Positions 52,350 to 60,886 of a DNA stretch of 64,000 nucleotides are shown here, piece by piece (within the stretch, counting starts at the first letter, position 1; each line of letters opens with the position of its first letter). A program made the position numbers and the translations under genes. The notes beneath the pieces were generated by a model. It was not told where the DNA came from and ran no database searches. It saw only the letters and a program-made list of their open reading frames with translations. Source of the stretch: Hahellaceae bacterium (GTDB lineage: Bacteria > Pseudomonadota > Gammaproteobacteria > Pseudomonadales > Oleiphilaceae); assembly GCA_024234505.1 (NCBI GenBank), contig JACKOD010000002.1:372001-436000 (forward strand), read 5' to 3'.

Positions 52350-55300
52350 TTAATCCTCGTACCAGTATGTGCGAATAACCGATTCCGTTTTTGATACTGG
52401 TTGACACTCCGCACCTACGCAGATTACATCCTGCCCATCAATCCGCATTCTCTGGGGATTGGGTGGCAGACCAGCCGTTTGTAGCACATCTTCCCTATCG
52501 CTACGCGTTAGTTCATCATCTTTTCCTATGCCGTCATAGTTTTTAACAGCGCCTCCATTACTGGCAGAAATATGGAAGAGTCTGGGCGTACCAGCTGAAG
52601 GTACGCAGTTCGAAGTGCTGGGTGTGGGCTCATAAGTAGTAATAAATACTTGCCCGCCCATGGTCTGGCTACTTGATAGTACTTTTTCACCACTACGAGT
52701 CAGACGTATATACCAGCCGTCAGCTTCATCAAGAGCGGTAGTGGCAGCGGCTTGCTGAGTGGCCGTTCCTTCCTGAATCAAATTGAGCGTTGTATCAAAA
52801 AGCTTCGCTTCAGTCAGTTTGGTGTAATCCGTAACACCATCAGAGTTTGAATCGGGAGGGGAGGTCGCATCGGCAATGCGGATCATGTACATCCGATCTT
52901 CTACTGCCACATCCAGAGGGTGTGCTTGCCATCCTGATCCGATAACTAAACCAAGTTGTCTGCTGGTGCCCACCTGGAGACCAAATACGTCGGGCGTATG
53001 GTAAAACCTTCTGTTGGTAGCATTAGTGCTTCCGGCAAGATCGGCAATGACGCCTGCCGTAACAAGGCTGCGTGCTGCGGATCCGTTGTAAATATCAAAT
53101 CTCCACAATTGACCCCCCATGTCGCCTACGTAGATTTGATCCGCTGCACCATCACCTGATACATCCAGAACTTTGGGCGTGGCGGGAATACTATAGTTCA
53201 TATCTGCAAGTTCCAGGTCTGCTCCACTGCCGGAGGGGCCAGCCCACCATATGCGCGCACCGGTCGTTGCATTCAGAATATATAATGCTCTGCCTGTTGT
53301 ATCAGTGGTACGTGTAGTTACACTGTCCTGTTGTGTGTCGTAGCCACCTGAGATCACTATTACATCTGTGATTTTTCCATTGATGTCGATCTTTGTTTTA
53401 ACAGGTTTTGACCAGCTTTGGCCGAGTTCCGCAAAATCGCCTGCGCCGCCGGTGACTTTCCAAAGAATTTTAGGGTTATCTCTATCGGTAACGTCTAGCG
53501 CATAGTAATTTCGCCCACCTCGACGCTGGCCAAAATAGATATAGGCGTGATCCCCATCGGTCGCCTTAATTTGAATATCTGCATTTTTGTCATATACCCA
53601 ACTCGCAACAGATCCATCCATACCATAAGGGTGACTGGTAACCGATGCACTGTTGTTCATCAGGACTGATTGGTTAGCTAAAAATTCTTCTGGTATAAAA
53701 GAAAAATAGCTTGCGCCAGTTTCGCCATTGATTGCGTGCAGATAGCCCTGGTTGTCACCAAAATAGACTGTAATATCTGGTGAGGTGTTGGTTCCACCAT
53801 AGGTAACCAAATGCGGGACAGAATGTAGAGGGTCGGCAATATAAGGACGAGCATCCGCAGTATCCTTATCTTGGTCGGCATCAAATACATCGGCACCACG
53901 AGTCCAATTAATCAGTCTTTCATGATCTGAATCCGACATAGTTGCATCGCCAAACATGGCTTTTGTTAAATTAGACTTGTTGGCGACGGTTACTGCATTT
54001 GTGGTGTCTGACAGGGTTTTTGACGAGGCCCCTGTATAGTAGGTATAAACCTTCCTGTTGCTGTTGGGTGTGGGTTGTTGCCAGGCCGCCCCTCCGATGG
54101 AAACAGAGTCGCCATCGTCAACACTGGACCACCAGCTACGGGAAGTTTTTTCAAAAAATCCAGTGGCGCTATTAACCGCAGCATTACCATTTACATCATA
54201 AATTGCGCCGGTATTACCTAATCTGTAGCGTTTTAAATTACCTGCCCAGCTGGGTTTTGTGTCAGGTTTAAATACGGAAAAGTAAAGTGCATCACGGTGG
54301 TTCAGACGGTTAAAGCTGTTTACCGCAACCCCGGGTGACACAAAGGTGGTATTGACTGAAACTACTTCGCGAACAATATCGTTAAATGCGGTTTTTAAGG
54401 AATCTGTATCGTTAGCTAGATAATATTTTCCTCCACCGCCGACATTAGTGGCGGTGGTACCCTCTGCGGTTTCTTTAAGGAGCGTCTGATTGGTCTCAAA
54501 GCCAACCGTATAGGTTCTTACATTCTGCTTTCCGGTCAGACTGCCAATATCATTGTCGAACATGTACTTGGATATTTCGTCCAGACAATTGTTCGTACAG
54601 GTACCTACCGATTTTTGCATTACGGTACGTGTTGCTGCATCTTCTGTACTATCATACCAGCTTGATGATGGGTCTCCATCGTAGGTGGGCTCACCATCTG
54701 TCAGCAGGATAATATTGTTTGCCTGGCAGGCGCTGGCTATTGGGGACTTGTATTTACCATCGACTCCCACGGCACTAGCTACGCTGTCCCCTCCTAAATA
54801 GGGCGTGTCTCCTTTGTAGTAAAGCATGGCTTCATGCAGTGTTTCGGAAAGTGGTGTCCAGGTATCCGGATGCAGTGCATCAACGGCATTTTTGAACGTT
54901 GTTTTTACAATCGAAACGTCCTCTACAGGAACCTGTACAATTCCTCCTTGGGTGGTATTCTTCGGGTTAAATGACATTAGTCCAATGTTGACTCCTGTCA
55001 TGCTGTCTGCAAGAGTTTTTGTCACATCTTGCACAATTTCCAAGCGTGTTTGTGTGCTTGTTGTGCGGTAGTTTTTATACCAGTTGAGGTAGTTTGCAGA
55101 GTAAAAATCGTGTGCATCATAGCTGCCCCAAGAGATCGATTTTGACGAATTACTGCTCCATGGGCCAGCGGATTTATTGGCTGCGTAAGGTTTTCCGTCA
55201 CCGGCAGCGGCTCCGTGCGTGCCGCTATCGGCCTGACATTCCACGATTCGATTGTCACTTCCACTGTAACCACCGTCGAGATTTCCCCAGTAGTCGTGCT

Positions 55301-55682
55301 TGGTACCCCAGTTGTTTGTCCACCCCCCTGCACGCGCAGCAATGTACTGGCCTGTATTTGCCAGTTTTTTAGTAAGGTCGTCGCAGCGGTTGTTTACCGT
55401 TAGGATGGTAAAATTTCCCCAGTAAGAAAATGGGTCTACGTAAATGTATTTGGGGTCAAATGGGCCGCTATAAGTCGTTGCGGAATCATAAGTTGATGTA
55501 GTTGACACCTTGGTATCCATGCTCCCCGAATTATCCAGGATAAAAAGAATGTTCGGGCGAATGCTGGTGCTTGAAGTATTGAAAAATATTTCTGTGTCTT
55601 CTGCATGTGCAGTAGTAGGCGGAATGACAGTGACGAGAAATGCGGCAACACCATGATTGAATTTGCTGAAAAAGGGTTTCAT
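52350..55682 (-). CDS. pilY1: Type IV pilus tip-associated adhesin PilY1
   Basis: Large exported protein of 1110 residues that sits at the pilus tip and acts in pilus extension, adhesion and surface sensing. A signal peptide (ending TTAHA, ~27) precedes a von Willebrand A-like domain with MIDAS motif D50-NSGS (FILDNSGSMD). The C-terminal half is the PilC/PilY1 beta-propeller, with a calcium-loop motif D840-VSGDGAAD848 in the place and spacing expected of the Pseudomonas site near residue 850. At R595-GAD the Pseudomonas RGD is not conserved, but a loop with alternating Asp (D601, D603, D605, D607) follows. PilC of Neisseria is the distant relative. Confidence 0.95.
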   Translation of the reverse strand: MKPFFSKFNHGVAAFLVTVIPPTTAHAEDTEIFFNTSSTSIRPNILFILDNSGSMDTKVSTTSTYDSATTYSGPFDPKYIYVDPFSYWGNFTILTVNNRCDDLTKKLANTGQYIAARAGGWTNNWGTKHDYWGNLDGGYSGSDNRIVECQADSGTHGAAAGDGKPYAANKSAGPWSSNSSKSISWGSYDAHDFYSANYLNWYKNYRTTSTQTRLEIVQDVTKTLADSMTGVNIGLMSFNPKNTTQGGIVQVPVEDVSIVKTTFKNAVDALHPDTWTPLSETLHEAMLYYKGDTPYLGGDSVASAVGVDGKYKSPIASACQANNIILLTDGEPTYDGDPSSSWYDSTEDAATRTVMQKSVGTCTNNCLDEISKYMFDNDIGSLTGKQNVRTYTVGFETNQTLLKETAEGTTATNVGGGGKYYLANDTDSLKTAFNDIVREVVSVNTTFVSPGVAVNSFNRLNHRDALYFSVFKPDTKPSWAGNLKRYRLGNTGAIYDVNGNAAVNSATGFFEKTSRSWWSSVDDGDSVSIGGAAWQQPTPNSNRKVYTYYTGASSKTLSDTTNAVTVANKSNLTKAMFGDATMSDSDHERLINWTRGADVFDADQDKDTADARPYIADPLHSVPHLVTYGGTNTSPDITVYFGDNQGYLHAINGETGASYFSFIPEEFLANQSVLMNNSASVTSHPYGMDGSVASWVYDKNADIQIKATDGDHAYIYFGQRRGGRNYYALDVTDRDNPKILWKVTGGAGDFAELGQSWSKPVKTKIDINGKITDVIVISGGYDTQQDSVTTRTTDTTGRALYILNATTGARIWWAGPSGSGADLELADMNYSIPATPKVLDVSGDGAADQIYVGDMGGQLWRFDIYNGSAARSLVTAGVIADLAGSTNATNRRFYHTPDVFGLQVGTSRQLGLVIGSGWQAHPLDVAVEDRMYMIRIADATSPPDSNSDGVTDYTKLTEAKLFDTTLNLIQEGTATQQAAATTALDEADGWYIRLTRSGEKVLSSSQTMGGQVFITTYEPTPSTSNCVPSAGTPRLFHISASNGGAVKNYDGIGKDDELTRSDREDVLQTAGLPPNPQRMRIDGQDVICVGAECQPVSKTESVIRTYWYED

Positions 55683-55685
55683 GGC

Positions 55686-56063
55686 TTATTGCTCCTTTAT
55701 GTGCTTCATAAACAATACCCGATTAAGTTCGAGAGTGTCTTTTTTTGTGAAAATGGTTCCACCCTCGCCGTTATGCTCTCTTACGTTAGCGTAAGGGACA
55801 ACCTGCTGTCCTACATAAAACTCCGTAGTGTTTTGGATGGTAAAAGTTTTTGGGGCACAGGTTGCACAAGTTTTGACGATGAGCTGGGTGTATATTCCTT
55901 CACGATCCGAGATGACGGTGATGCTTGAGACTTCTAAAGGGTCTTCCAACTGAACCATAGGAAGAATTTTCTTTTCAAGAAGCGCTGTCTCCGAAGCAAA
56001 TGAGAACGGAACGGCTAGTGTAACCAATAGACTAATGATGGCAGTTTTGATGGTGGGACTCAT
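55686..56063 (-). CDS. Small exported CxxC protein of the minor pilin operon
   Basis: Not recognised with confidence. The 125-residue product has a signal peptide (MSPTIKTAIISLLVTLAVPFSFA) and a short soluble domain with a CxxC pair, C66-ATC69, a layout that could bind metal, form a disulphide or be redox-active. ATG 56063 is chosen because GAGGAG lies nine bases upstream; an in-frame GTG at 56099 is less likely. It lies between pilX and pilY1 with only 3 bp to pilY1. Pseudomonas has a small gene, pilY2, between pilY1 and pilE; this might be a displaced counterpart or an unrelated chaperone or partner of PilY1 (inference). Confidence 0.75.
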   Translation of the reverse strand: MSPTIKTAIISLLVTLAVPFSFASETALLEKKILPMVQLEDPLEVSSITVISDREGIYTQLIVKTCATCAPKTFTIQNTTEFYVGQQVVPYANVREHNGEGGTIFTKKDTLELNRVLFMKHIKEQ

Positions 56064-56123
56064 AGAGTAAGTCTCCTCTGTTGGATTAAAAGTGGACACA
56101 GTGCTTTTGCTTGGCTAATTTCA

Positions 56124-56606
56124 TCAATGATATTCAATCCCCTGAAATATGCGTGAATAGGCTTGTACGGCATCAATGGATGCTGCACCGATCAGTTCAA
56201 ATCTATAGCCTTTCAACAGCGTAGAGCTTTCGTCCCCATCCATCGAATCTCCGCTGGTGATAATGACTTCACCCAGATAACGTGTTTGAAACTGTGCCGC
56301 AACTTTTGAATCATTTATGCTGAAGGCAACCGCTTTGCTGTATTTTGATGCTTCTGTCATCGCTTCTTGCAGGCTGGAAATATCTCCTCCTGTTAGTTTT
56401 CCGGACAATGCACCCACTGCGCTTTCGGCGGCTTGAAATGTCTTCGTGCTGTTTTGTGCATTTGCTGCCATTTTTTCCTGCATCAATGATGATGTCATTC
56501 CCGAGATTGCAATTAATGTGATCGTAAGCAACATAACCAAGCTGATGATCAGCGCCACACCTTGTTGTGTTTTCGAATCATTTGGGAGTCTGAAGTGCGT
56601 TCTCAT
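56124..56606 (-). CDS. pilX: Type IV minor pilin PilX
   Basis: Minor pilin of 160 residues. The class III leader would be cut after G16 (QQG / VALIISLVMLLTITLIAISG). There is no Glu at +5 (Ile21), as in GspK-like minor pilins thought to cap the tip complex. The conserved region EKMAANAQNSTKTFQAAESAV follows the helix. Between pilW (11 bp) and the small CxxC gene (60 bp). Confidence 0.9.
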   Translation of the reverse strand: MRTHFRLPNDSKTQQGVALIISLVMLLTITLIAISGMTSSLMQEKMAANAQNSTKTFQAAESAVGALSGKLTGGDISSLQEAMTEASKYSKAVAFSINDSKVAAQFQTRYLGEVIITSGDSMDGDESSTLLKGYRFELIGAASIDAVQAYSRIFQGIEYH

Positions 56607-56617
56607 TGTCTACTCCA

Positions 56618-57718
56618 TTATCTATTGCGGAGGTTGATGGTGGCTAAAAAGGTTCTGCGAATCCGGCGGTCTTCGGCGTGTGTCACTGTAGCTCCAGCAG
56701 AAGAGGCAGGCTTGATATCTTCTCCAGGCATCGCGTAGGTGAGCTTGTCTGTGGTTTGTTGAACATCTTCAGGCGAGCTGATAAGTAAGCCGATTCGCAC
56801 AGACACTACTTGTGTCATATCGAGGCCGGCAGTTCCTGCTGGGACAAAACGAACATTTCCGCTGGCTAAGCGTTCGCCATAGAGAATTTGCATGTTTTCC
56901 ACACCTTCAACCAGTTCTTGTATGTCGAAACTTGCCGCTGAATAAGCGCTATTTAACAAATTGTCTGACTGACGGTAGAGTGCATAAATGGGATTGCCTG
57001 CCAGGTCGTCCCGCCCGGTATCTGCGACAAAATAGACAGTAGAAGAAAAACGCAATATTTTTGCACTAGTGTCGTAAGCTTTGCTCAGAAAATTGCTGGT
57101 ATTTTGTGAGTTGGAATGTGCAATAGTGACTTTTGTACCGCTGCTCGATACGTTTGTGGCTCTGAATAAGTCTGCAAACTCGCAGTCTGAAATCAATATA
57201 ATATCCTGAGCTTTCAGGCCCAATGCATTGTCGGTTATTTGAATATTGGCGTTTACCACCCCCATATTTCCGGTGAGTTGGGTATCTGCTGAGGTCGCAC
57301 GTTGAATTGCGATTACATCGCTACCAATGAGGGCACGGGTTTCAATGCTCGTATTGTCGAACTCTGTGCCATTTGCCCACGAAGTATTGGTAACCTCGTA
57401 GCCTCTCATTGCGCTATTGGCAAAATTTAGGGTAGGAGGGTTTTTCGCAATGATATTCATGCCTACGCTGTTGGGGTCGGCACACCCCTGATAACCTGCC
57501 ATACGAATATCTTTAGCCATGAACTCAGACGCAAAACGACCAGACTCCTGAATTCGAGCTAACGCCGTCCCCATTCGGTCGGTACCACGAGAATCAAGAT
57601 AAAGGCTGAATACGCCAGCAATTAATATGCTACTGAGAGCCAGAGAAACCATAAGCTCTACGAGTGTTAAACCTACTTGAAAATTACGGAATGGTGCGGC
57701 GAGTTTTAAATGAATCAT
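56618..57718 (-). CDS. pilW: Type IV minor pilin PilW
   Basis: Large minor pilin of 366 residues. Leader cut after G16 (FQVG / LTLVELMVSLALSSILIAGVF) with Glu at +5 (E21). The long head domain includes MAKDIRMAGYQGCADP and a C-terminal SVRIGLLISSPEDV, seen in PilW proteins. Part of the fimU-pilV-pilW-pilX-pilY1-pilE order. Confidence 0.92.
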   Translation of the reverse strand: MIHLKLAAPFRNFQVGLTLVELMVSLALSSILIAGVFSLYLDSRGTDRMGTALARIQESGRFASEFMAKDIRMAGYQGCADPNSVGMNIIAKNPPTLNFANSAMRGYEVTNTSWANGTEFDNTSIETRALIGSDVIAIQRATSADTQLTGNMGVVNANIQITDNALGLKAQDIILISDCEFADLFRATNVSSSGTKVTIAHSNSQNTSNFLSKAYDTSAKILRFSSTVYFVADTGRDDLAGNPIYALYRQSDNLLNSAYSAASFDIQELVEGVENMQILYGERLASGNVRFVPAGTAGLDMTQVVSVRIGLLISSPEDVQQTTDKLTYAMPGEDIKPASSAGATVTHAEDRRIRRTFLATINLRNR

Positions 57719-57731
57719 AGAGGGAGCCCCG

Positions 57732-58256
57732 TTATAAGCTGAAATTCATGGTAAAATCTTGAGTTTGATCACTTTGGGTTCCGCTGGCTTCATCCCAGTT
57801 AGTTTCTTGCCATTGAATGGTTATTGTAAATAAATTGCCTGCACCTCGAGTAATGGTTCCGGTACCGCTGGGCAAGAGTGCAATACCGCCTGTTGATCCA
57901 TTAATTGCTTGAGACCACTCAGCCTTATCTGTCAATACTTGGGCTGACTCAGAGCATCCAGTAGCCGTTGTGCTGCAATTGGGATTAGTGGCACCATTGG
58001 CGGTAGAGAATCCATCATAGCTACCGCCAATTGCCTTGGCCGAGTTCAGGCGCATGCGATCTGCCATATCTGCAGCCATTAGACTCGCCTGGGATCTCAA
58101 ATACGCGCTCTGATTACTGCGTAATCCATTGACTTGCAGGCTGGCTAAACCAAGTAATCCAACGGCGAGAATGAATACAGCTACGAGTATTTCTATAAGC
58201 GTCATGCCCAGTTGCTTATTTACTTTGCCAAGGTTGTAGTTGGTCATGAATGTCAT
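57732..58256 (-). CDS. pilV: Type IV minor pilin PilV
   Basis: Minor pilin of 174 residues. Leader cut after G17 (NKQLG / MTLIEILVAVFILAVGLLGLASLQ) with Glu at +5 (E22); the helix and following AYLRSQASLMAADMADRMR match PilV/GspI-like proteins. ATG 58256 has GAGGA at good spacing; a longer frame from 58301 would overlap fimU. fimU ends 10 bp upstream. Confidence 0.92.
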   Translation of the reverse strand: MTFMTNYNLGKVNKQLGMTLIEILVAVFILAVGLLGLASLQVNGLRSNQSAYLRSQASLMAADMADRMRLNSAKAIGGSYDGFSTANGATNPNCSTTATGCSESAQVLTDKAEWSQAINGSTGGIALLPSGTGTITRGAGNLFTITIQWQETNWDEASGTQSDQTQDFTMNFSL

Positions 58257-58266
58257 TGTTTTATCC

Positions 58267-58968
58267 TCAGGGGCAGGTGACATCGGTGGTTGAGCCTGCA
58301 TGTGTGTTCACAATATTGTTGGCATTCTCGTCAACAGCAAGTCTGGCTTGGCCGGAAATTGTGATCACTACTCCTTTAGCTCTTGTCGCCCCCCGACTAT
58401 CGCAAAGCATGAATGTTCCTGACGACGAAGGGATACCGTCATCAAAAAACTGTATAAAATTGGTATTTGCAAAGCCGGTTGAACGAAGCGTATTGCCACC
58501 GCTCAGTGCTTCGACGACAAGCAATACCTGGTCAGCATCCATTACACCATCGTTGTCCAAATCTTCGTTATCAAGAACACCATTACCATTCGTGTCTTCA
58601 CCCAAATCCAGACTGCCATTCCCGTTTGTATCTTCATTATCCAGCGTTCCGTTGCCATTGGCATCTTCGGTATCCAGTATGGTGTCTCCATCTGCATCAG
58701 TCATAATCATCCATCCGGATTCCCACAATGCACTGTTGCTACATGTGCTGCCACCATTGGTCGTACAAAGAGTAATTACTGTTCCTGGTCTTTTAGCCGC
58801 TTCGCTACGCGCAAACGAAATTAAGCTGGTCAGCTGATTGATTTGTGCTGAAAGGCGATTGTTTTGAATCATGGTAGTAAACGACGGCATTCCTATAGCG
58901 ACGAGAATGCCCGCTATTACCAGCGTTACCATCAACTCAACCAACGTGAACCCACGAACGTTATCCAT
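58267..58968 (-). CDS. fimU: Type IV minor pilin FimU (GspH family) with inserted Asp/Asn/Gly repeats
   Basis: GspH/FimT-family minor pilin, 233 residues. Leader is MDNVRG / FTLVELMVTLVIAGILVAIG, with Glu at +5 (E11). The core keeps SFARSEAAKRPGTVITLC, GWMIMTDADGD and VVITISGQARL. Unlike ordinary FimU proteins of ~170 residues, residues 91-147 hold about five tandem copies of an xNGNGxLDxED-type unit (DANGNGTLDNED, DTNGNGSLDLGED, DTNGNGVLDNED and degenerate ends), like thrombospondin type-3 or EF-hand-loop calcium-binding repeats. The insert extends the single Asp-rich loop usual at that place. First gene of the pilV-pilE transcript on this strand; fimT is 178 bp upstream. Confidence 0.9.
   Translation of the reverse strand: MDNVRGFTLVELMVTLVIAGILVAIGMPSFTTMIQNNRLSAQINQLTSLISFARSEAAKRPGTVITLCTTNGGSTCSNSALWESGWMIMTDADGDTILDTEDANGNGTLDNEDTNGNGSLDLGEDTNGNGVLDNEDLDNDGVMDADQVLLVVEALSGGNTLRSTGFANTNFIQFFDDGIPSSSGTFMLCDSRGATRAKGVVITISGQARLAVDENANNIVNTHAGSTTDVTCP
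58528..58698 (-). repeat. Tandem ~33-bp coding repeat inside fimU
   Basis: Encodes five consecutive 11-13-residue units of xNGNGxLDxED type. Codon choices differ between units, so it is a protein repeat that has diverged at the DNA level, not a recent slippage array. Confidence 0.8.
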
Positions 58969-59085
58969 ATAATCAACTCATGAAATAGCTTTATTTAGTA
59001 CTTGTAATCTAGAAGCTACAACATAAGACTGCAATTTGAGGTTGATAAGCGGTCGCAAGGCTTGACTGAGTGGTTGTAAGTCGCC

Positions 59086-59125
59086 AGGGAATGAGAATTG
59101 GTTATTAGTGTTAAATTCATTCCCT
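59086..59125. repeat. Inverted repeat between fimT and fimU
   Basis: 9-bp perfect inverted repeat AGGGAATGA (59086-59094) / TCATTCCCT (59117-59125), 22-nt spacer, just downstream of fimT on the minus strand and upstream of fimU. It might terminate fimT or bind a regulator; there is no T tract. Confidence 0.35.
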
Positions 59126-59146
59126 GCATGCCGAAGAATCTTGAAT

Positions 59147-59707
59147 TTACGAGCAGTTCAGGTGTTTCCCTGATGAATTTTCTACATATCCATCTTTATT
59201 TGTATCTGATGAAACCCTGAGCCGTCCCAAAAAGTTAATCACAATTTGTTGCGCATATCGCTCATCGAGATTCTTGGGGCAGAGAATAATATTTCCTTTT
59301 GGGCTTCCTGGTAGACCACTTGCCTGATATTGAAAGTAATTCTTACCGGAAAGGCTGGCTTTTAATATTGTACTGTGGGTCAAATCCAGTATTTGGTGTA
59401 GTGTTTCATTGGCACTACGTTGACGGTTATTGTCTGGGTCGCTGAATAGTATTAAAGGATTGTTCCAGTCGCTACTGCAATCGGTGTCATTGGTGCTGGG
59501 ACAGAGCGTGGTTCGCGTTGATTGGGTTACGGCAATGTTTCTTGCGTAGGCAATAAACGTCACCAAATCGTCCAAGGCCGCTTTCGAACGCGTACTCTCC
59601 GTTAATTTATTGAAAGAAGGAGCTGCCAAGCCAATAAGCAAACCCACAATAGTACACGTTGAAAGTAATTCGGGCAGGGTCATACCCGCAATAGATTTGC
59701 GAAACAT
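59147..59707 (-). CDS. fimT: Type IV minor pilin FimT (GspH family)
   Basis: GspH-domain minor pilin of 186 residues. Leader cut after G8 (MFRKSIAG / MTLPELLSTCTIVGLLIGLAAPSF) with Glu at +5 (E13). ALDDLVTFIAYARNIAVTQSTRTTLCPS is the conserved GspH/FimT core. In Legionella, FimT contributes DNA binding in natural transformation; whether this copy does is unknown. It is separated from fimU by 178 bp, so it may be transcribed alone. Confidence 0.88.
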   Translation of the reverse strand: MFRKSIAGMTLPELLSTCTIVGLLIGLAAPSFNKLTESTRSKAALDDLVTFIAYARNIAVTQSTRTTLCPSTNDTDCSSDWNNPLILFSDPDNNRQRSANETLHQILDLTHSTILKASLSGKNYFQYQASGLPGSPKGNIILCPKNLDERYAQQIVINFLGRLRVSSDTNKDGYVENSSGKHLNCS

Positions 59708-59798
59708 CCGTGTTCTCCTTAGTGTTGGTTAAATTAATCCATCCTGGATGCGAGCATTATATATAATTCACTGCTAGATGTGGTTAGTGAGGAGCAAT

Positions 59799-60878
59799 AT
59801 GCGGGTCATCATCATAGGCGCGGGCGCCATCGGTTTAATGCAGGCGCGGGAGCTGGCGCAAAAAGGCGTTGCGGTGACGCTCATCGAGAAGGGGCTTTGT
59901 GCGCGTGAAGCGAGCTGGGCCGGGGGAGGGATTGTTTCGCCACTGTATCCCTGGCGCTATTCTGCTCCGGTCACGGCACTGGCTTCCTGGTCGCAGAGCT
60001 ATTATCCCAACCTTGTGCAGTCGCTCGAAGCCGAGAGCGGAATCGACCCCGAGTTGTCGCGGCATGGTTTATTGATGTTGTCGGTAGATGATCCTGATGA
60101 CGCGCTGGCCTGGGCGGGTGAGGGTGGGTGGATTCAGTCGGTGGATAAACAGGAGTTATATCGCCTGGAGCCCGAATTACGAGAAGGCTTTAATGAAGCT
60201 TTGTGGATGCCGCAGGTCGCGAGTATTCGTAACCCCCGTTTGGCGCGTGCGCTGCGGGCAAGTATCACGGCGGAGAAGCGAATTACGCTGGTGGAAGAGT
60301 GTGCAGTACACGAACTGATGTTAGATGGTGACAAAGTCACGGGGGTCGCGACAGACAAAGGCGAGTTTGAAGCAGAACAGGTGATTGTGACTGCGGGTGC
60401 CTGGACTGGCGGGCTTCTCGAAGGCGTAGGGGTGCATTTGCCCATAGAGCCGGTGCGAGGACAAATGATTTTATTTAAAGCGCGTCCGGGATTGGTAAAG
60501 CGTGTAGTGATGCGAGATGGTAAATATGTGATCCCTCGTAGAGATGGTCGGGTGCTGGCAGGGAGTACGTTGGAGCATGTCGGGTTTGATAAAACCACGA
60601 CCGAAGTCGCCAAAAACACGCTGGCCGATCTGGCGATCGACATGTTTCCCGGGTTGGCAGATGCCCAAATTGAACACCATTGGGCAGGGTTGCGGCCTGC
60701 TGCGCCTATGGGAATACCTTTTATAGGAGAAGTACCTGAGGTTGCCGGGCTTTGGGTGAACGCTGGCCACTTCCGAAACGGATTGGTATTGGCTCCCGCT
60801 TCGGTCAGGTTGCTTTCGGCATTGTTATTAAATGAAACGGTGCCGGTTGATCCTGTACCTTACCAGCTGGCGCGTTGA
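59799..60878 (+). CDS. thiO: FAD-dependent glycine oxidase ThiO
   Basis: DAO-family flavoenzyme producing iminoglycine for thiazole synthesis in aerobes. The 359-residue protein opens with the Rossmann dinucleotide motif VIIIGAGAIGLMQARELAQKG and has EASWAGGGIVSPLYPWRY, VRGQMILFKA, HWAGLRPAAPMGIPFIGE and a final NAGHFRNGLVLAP. ATG 59799 has GAGGAG upstream. Convergent with pilR, 8 bp apart. A related oxidoreductase lies between fimT and pilR in Pseudomonas too. Confidence 0.9.
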   Translation: MRVIIIGAGAIGLMQARELAQKGVAVTLIEKGLCAREASWAGGGIVSPLYPWRYSAPVTALASWSQSYYPNLVQSLEAESGIDPELSRHGLLMLSVDDPDDALAWAGEGGWIQSVDKQELYRLEPELREGFNEALWMPQVASIRNPRLARALRASITAEKRITLVEECAVHELMLDGDKVTGVATDKGEFEAEQVIVTAGAWTGGLLEGVGVHLPIEPVRGQMILFKARPGLVKRVVMRDGKYVIPRRDGRVLAGSTLEHVGFDKTTTEVAKNTLADLAIDMFPGLADAQIEHHWAGLRPAAPMGIPFIGEVPEVAGLWVNAGHFRNGLVLAPASVRLLSALLLNETVPVDPVPYQLAR

Positions 60879-60886
60879 TCGAAGCG

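Noticed and set aside
58250..58837. Plus-strand open frame of 195 codons opposite fimU
   Set aside because: It is the reverse reading of the Asp/Asn/Gly repeat block, giving a Ser/Pro/Leu-rich low-complexity sequence; the fimU frame has a pilin leader and GspH core.
51894..59707. Sigma-54 promoter in the minor pilin cluster
   Set aside because: No convincing TGGCAC-N5-TTGC element was found by eye upstream of fimT, fimU or pilE.
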